Below are positions 62,115 through 64,000 of a stretch of 64,000 nucleotides of DNA, in pieces (position 1 is the first letter of the stretch; every line of letters starts with the position of its first letter). The notes beneath the pieces were generated by a model that saw nothing but the letters and a program-made list of their open reading frames with translations, had not been told where the DNA came from and did no database searches. A program made the translations under genes and the position numbers. The stretch spans positions 1,674,001-1,738,000 of the forward strand of contig JAWKHH010000001.1 in assembly GCA_041394945.1 (NCBI GenBank), given 5' to 3'. The DNA is from Bryobacteraceae bacterium. Its GTDB lineage: Bacteria; Acidobacteriota; Terriglobia; Bryobacterales; Bryobacteraceae.

Positions 62115-64000
62115 TCAAAAGTACAACTTCAGGCCGAACTGTCCGATGCGAGGGTCCTTCGCCGAGAAGATCCGGCCACCCTGCGTCGGCAGTTCGATAT
62201 TGGTGTTGGGGTTGTTGAAGTTCGTGTGATTGAACGCGTTGAACGCCTCGGCCCGGAACTGGAGGTACACGCGATCGGTGAACGAAAAGTTCTTGAAGAT
62301 CGCGAGATCCCAGTTGTTGAAGCCGGGGCCGCGCAGAATGTTGCGCCCCGCGTTGCCGATCGTGAACGCCGCCGGAACGCGGAAGTCCGCGATGTTGAAG
62401 CACTGCTCCGGCCGGCACTCGCTCACCGCGCCGCTGCCGATCACGTCCGGCCGGCGGGCGTACGAGAACGCAACGTTGGCCGGGTCGGAAGCGATCGTTG
62501 GCGTAAACGGGAAGCCGCCCTGTAGCGTGACGATACCCTGCAGTTGCCAGCCGCCCACCGCCAGATCCGCGGCGCGGGACATGCCGCTGCCGAACGCTTT
62601 GCCGCGTCCGAACGGAAGTTCCACGCCGAAGCTCGCAACGAAGCGCTGGCCCACATCGAGGTTCGAGCGCCCGCGCATGGACCGAAGGTTGAATGGATTG
62701 TCGGCGCCGTCGCCGCCGCCCTGGTCGTTCGAAGATCCGTCGATCACCTTGGACCACGAATATCCGGCCAAGAAGCTCACGCCCTGCGAGAATCGCTTCT
62801 CGAGCTTCACTTCGAGCGCGTTGTAGTTCGAGTTCTCGCGGTTGTCGTAGAAGAATCCCGTGCCGAACTCCGGCCTTGGACGCCGCTGCTGGAACGGCCG
62901 CAAATCCGTGGAACTCACCATCGGCAGGTTCTGCGGCAGCGCGCGTTCGAGATACGTGCCTTTGTTGCCCACATAGGCGAGTTCGAGGGACAGGTTCGGC
63001 ATCAACTCGCGCTGCACCGCAAGATTCCACTGGTACATCGTCGGCGTTTTTAGGTGCGGGTTCAGCGCGTAAGTCAGCGGCGTCGTGAAGTTGGCGTTGG
63101 AGCTGAACGGATCGAAGAAGTTCCGCACTTCGAGTGTCGGCCGCGTATTCACCACCGGCTGCTGCTTGGATTCATCCACGATGAACGGCACGTTGATGAT
63201 CGGCGCGCTCACGATGTTGTTCCCGCTCGTCAGCAGATAGAAAACGCCCGCGCCGGCTCGGACCACCGTTTTGTTGTTGCCGAACGGCCGCCACGCCATG
63301 CCCAGCCTCGGCGCGAAGTCATTGTACCGGTTGTAGAGCAGCTTGTTCGGCAAGCCGCGGTCGGAGGCCTTGTCGATCAGGCTCTGGAACCGCGGATACG
63401 CGAACCGCGAAACCTGCTGCGACACCAGGTTGATCTCTCCGTTGTCGAGCGTCGACACCACCCACCGGCCGCGTTCGAAATCGAACATCGCCGATTGATA
63501 ATCGAGCGCCGTCGGCTGGATGTTCAGTTCGTACCGCAGGCCGATGTTCAGCGTCAGGTTGCTCGAAACCTTCCAGTCGTCCTGAACGTAGAAGTGATAG
63601 CGCGTCTCGGAGAGACCGAACAGGTTTCGGGGGAACGCCCGCGCGCCCGACGTCGGATACCCGGTGAGGAAGTCCGCGAACGCCTGGCCCGTGTAGTTCG
63701 GCGTGAACGAGAAATTGCCGCGGGAGTTCGCCGAATTCGTCGACGTCAGCCGGTAGTTCCTGAGGTCGGCCCCGAACTTCACCGTGTGCGCGCCACGGAT
63801 CCACGAAAGGTTGTCGACGAGCTGATACATGTTCGTCGGGTTCACCAGCGGCTGGAACGCATTGCCGGCGATCCCCTGGAACCCGGTGATGCTCAACTGC
63901 GGGAAGCCCGGAAAGTTCAGGCTCGTTTCCTCGAATCCTCGGATACCCGATTGCGCCGTGTGATTCGTGCCCAGGCCCTGATTGATATTGGCGTTGTGCA
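62115..64000 (-). CDS. Oar-like TonB-dependent receptor, C-terminal part (N-terminus outside window)
   Basis: At least 628 residues of an outer-membrane beta-barrel are visible, open to the window end. Alternating amphipathic strands with aromatic girdles dominate: TVKFGADLRNYRLTST, SNLTLNIGLRYELNIQP, NDFAPRLGMAWRPFGNNKTV, RELMPNLSLELAYVGNKG, KRFSQGVSFLAGYSWSK, VYLQFRAEAFNAFNHTNF. The terminal strand is IGQFGLKLYF with C-terminal Phe, the outer-membrane assembly signal. These match the Oar-like receptors that acidobacteria carry in large families, usually with an N-terminal carboxypeptidase-regulatory-like domain. The TTG at the 63896 region is internal: the frame continues upstream as NTAQSGIRGFEE-like sequence. 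It probably imports oligomers produced by neighbouring exported enzymes. Confidence 0.9.
   Translation of the reverse strand, partial: HNANINQGLGTNHTAQSGIRGFEETSLNFPGFPQLSITGFQGIAGNAFQPLVNPTNMYQLVDNLSWIRGAHTVKFGADLRNYRLTSTNSANSRGNFSFTPNYTGQAFADFLTGYPTSGARAFPRNLFGLSETRYHFYVQDDWKVSSNLTLNIGLRYELNIQPTALDYQSAMFDFERGRWVVSTLDNGEINLVSQQVSRFAYPRFQSLIDKASDRGLPNKLLYNRYNDFAPRLGMAWRPFGNNKTVVRAGAGVFYLLTSGNNIVSAPIINVPFIVDESKQQPVVNTRPTLEVRNFFDPFSSNANFTTPLTYALNPHLKTPTMYQWNLAVQRELMPNLSLELAYVGNKGTYLERALPQNLPMVSSTDLRPFQQRRPRPEFGTGFFYDNRENSNYNALEVKLEKRFSQGVSFLAGYSWSKVIDGSSNDQGGGDGADNPFNLRSMRGRSNLDVGQRFVASFGVELPFGRGKAFGSGMSRAADLAVGGWQLQGIVTLQGGFPFTPTIASDPANVAFSYARRPDVIGSGAVSECRPEQCFNIADFRVPAAFTIGNAGRNILRGPGFNNWDLAIFKNFSFTDRVYLQFRAEAFNAFNHTNFNNPNTNIELPTQGGRIFSAKDPRIGQFGLKLYF

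Overview
The window is high-GC bacterial DNA that most resembles an acidobacterium of the Bryobacterales/Solibacteraceae type. That placement is an inference from gene content: planctomycete-type cytochromes with DUF1549/DUF1553, DUF1501, DUF1552 and DUF1592 proteins, two FGly sulfatases, a DUF1080 protein, a membrane/spermidine synthase fusion, an LptE lipoprotein (so a Gram-negative envelope) and an Oar-like TonB-dependent receptor. Planctomycetes share several of these families, so the assignment is not certain.

Layout. 1-3.5 kb (+): the 3' part of an Old Yellow Enzyme-type flavin oxidoreductase, then etfB-etfA and a translationally coupled gene that looks like a small proteasome-type Ntn hydrolase. 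3.5-11.9 kb (-): a secreted sulfatase/DUF1080/CehA metallohydrolase operon, a membrane-spermidine synthase fusion, an amidase with a small coupled partner, and a secreted propeller-like protein. 12.3-15.5 kb (-): a large secreted thermolysin-like protease. 15.6-17.3 kb (+): a tiny basic protein, a UbiA-like membrane protein and a methyltransferase. 17.2-19.7 kb (-): holA, lptE and an aspartate-semialdehyde-dehydrogenase homologue without the expected active-site Cys, all overlapping by 4 bp. 19.8-27.7 kb: a second sulfatase, an HDOD protein, a DUF885 hydrolase, a hypothetical protein, a TPR protein and an OmpR-type two-component system.

27.8-31.2 kb: a secreted di-haem DUF1111 protein, tRNA-Arg(TCT), and about 1.9 kb of gene wreckage containing a frameshifted tyrosine integrase (catalytic Tyr replaced) and a frameshifted alkaline-phosphatase-superfamily gene. 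31.2-42 kb is a copper-related block: a multicopper oxidase with copper motifs in reversed order, a divergent PQQ-type dehydrogenase fused to a C-terminal region with two haem-c motifs, and a Cus-type Cu/Ag efflux set (cusA, Met-rich lipoprotein, cusC, cusB) preceded by a Cys-rich exported protein.

42-54.7 kb holds two separate sets of planctomycete-type cytochrome plus Tat-exported partner (DUF1592+DUF1552 and DUF1549/DUF1553+DUF1501). Between them are a dimethylformamidase-like protein, a creatininase-family amidohydrolase and an S9 peptidase. 54.9-60.6 kb is a compact catabolic locus: two enolase-superfamily enzymes of different subgroups, an RraA-type aldolase, an AstE/aspartoacylase-type deacylase, a divergent IclR regulator with a good candidate operator, and an amidohydrolase. 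The window closes with a Tat-exported TIM-barrel-like protein and the C-terminal part of a TonB-dependent receptor.

Overall the genes suggest a soil-type heterotroph that exports many hydrolases and cytochromes and controls copper. The best leads for new biology are the proteasome-like gene in the etf operon, the reversed multicopper oxidase, the Cys-rich protein of the efflux block, the paired cytochrome systems and the uncharacterised acid-catabolism locus.
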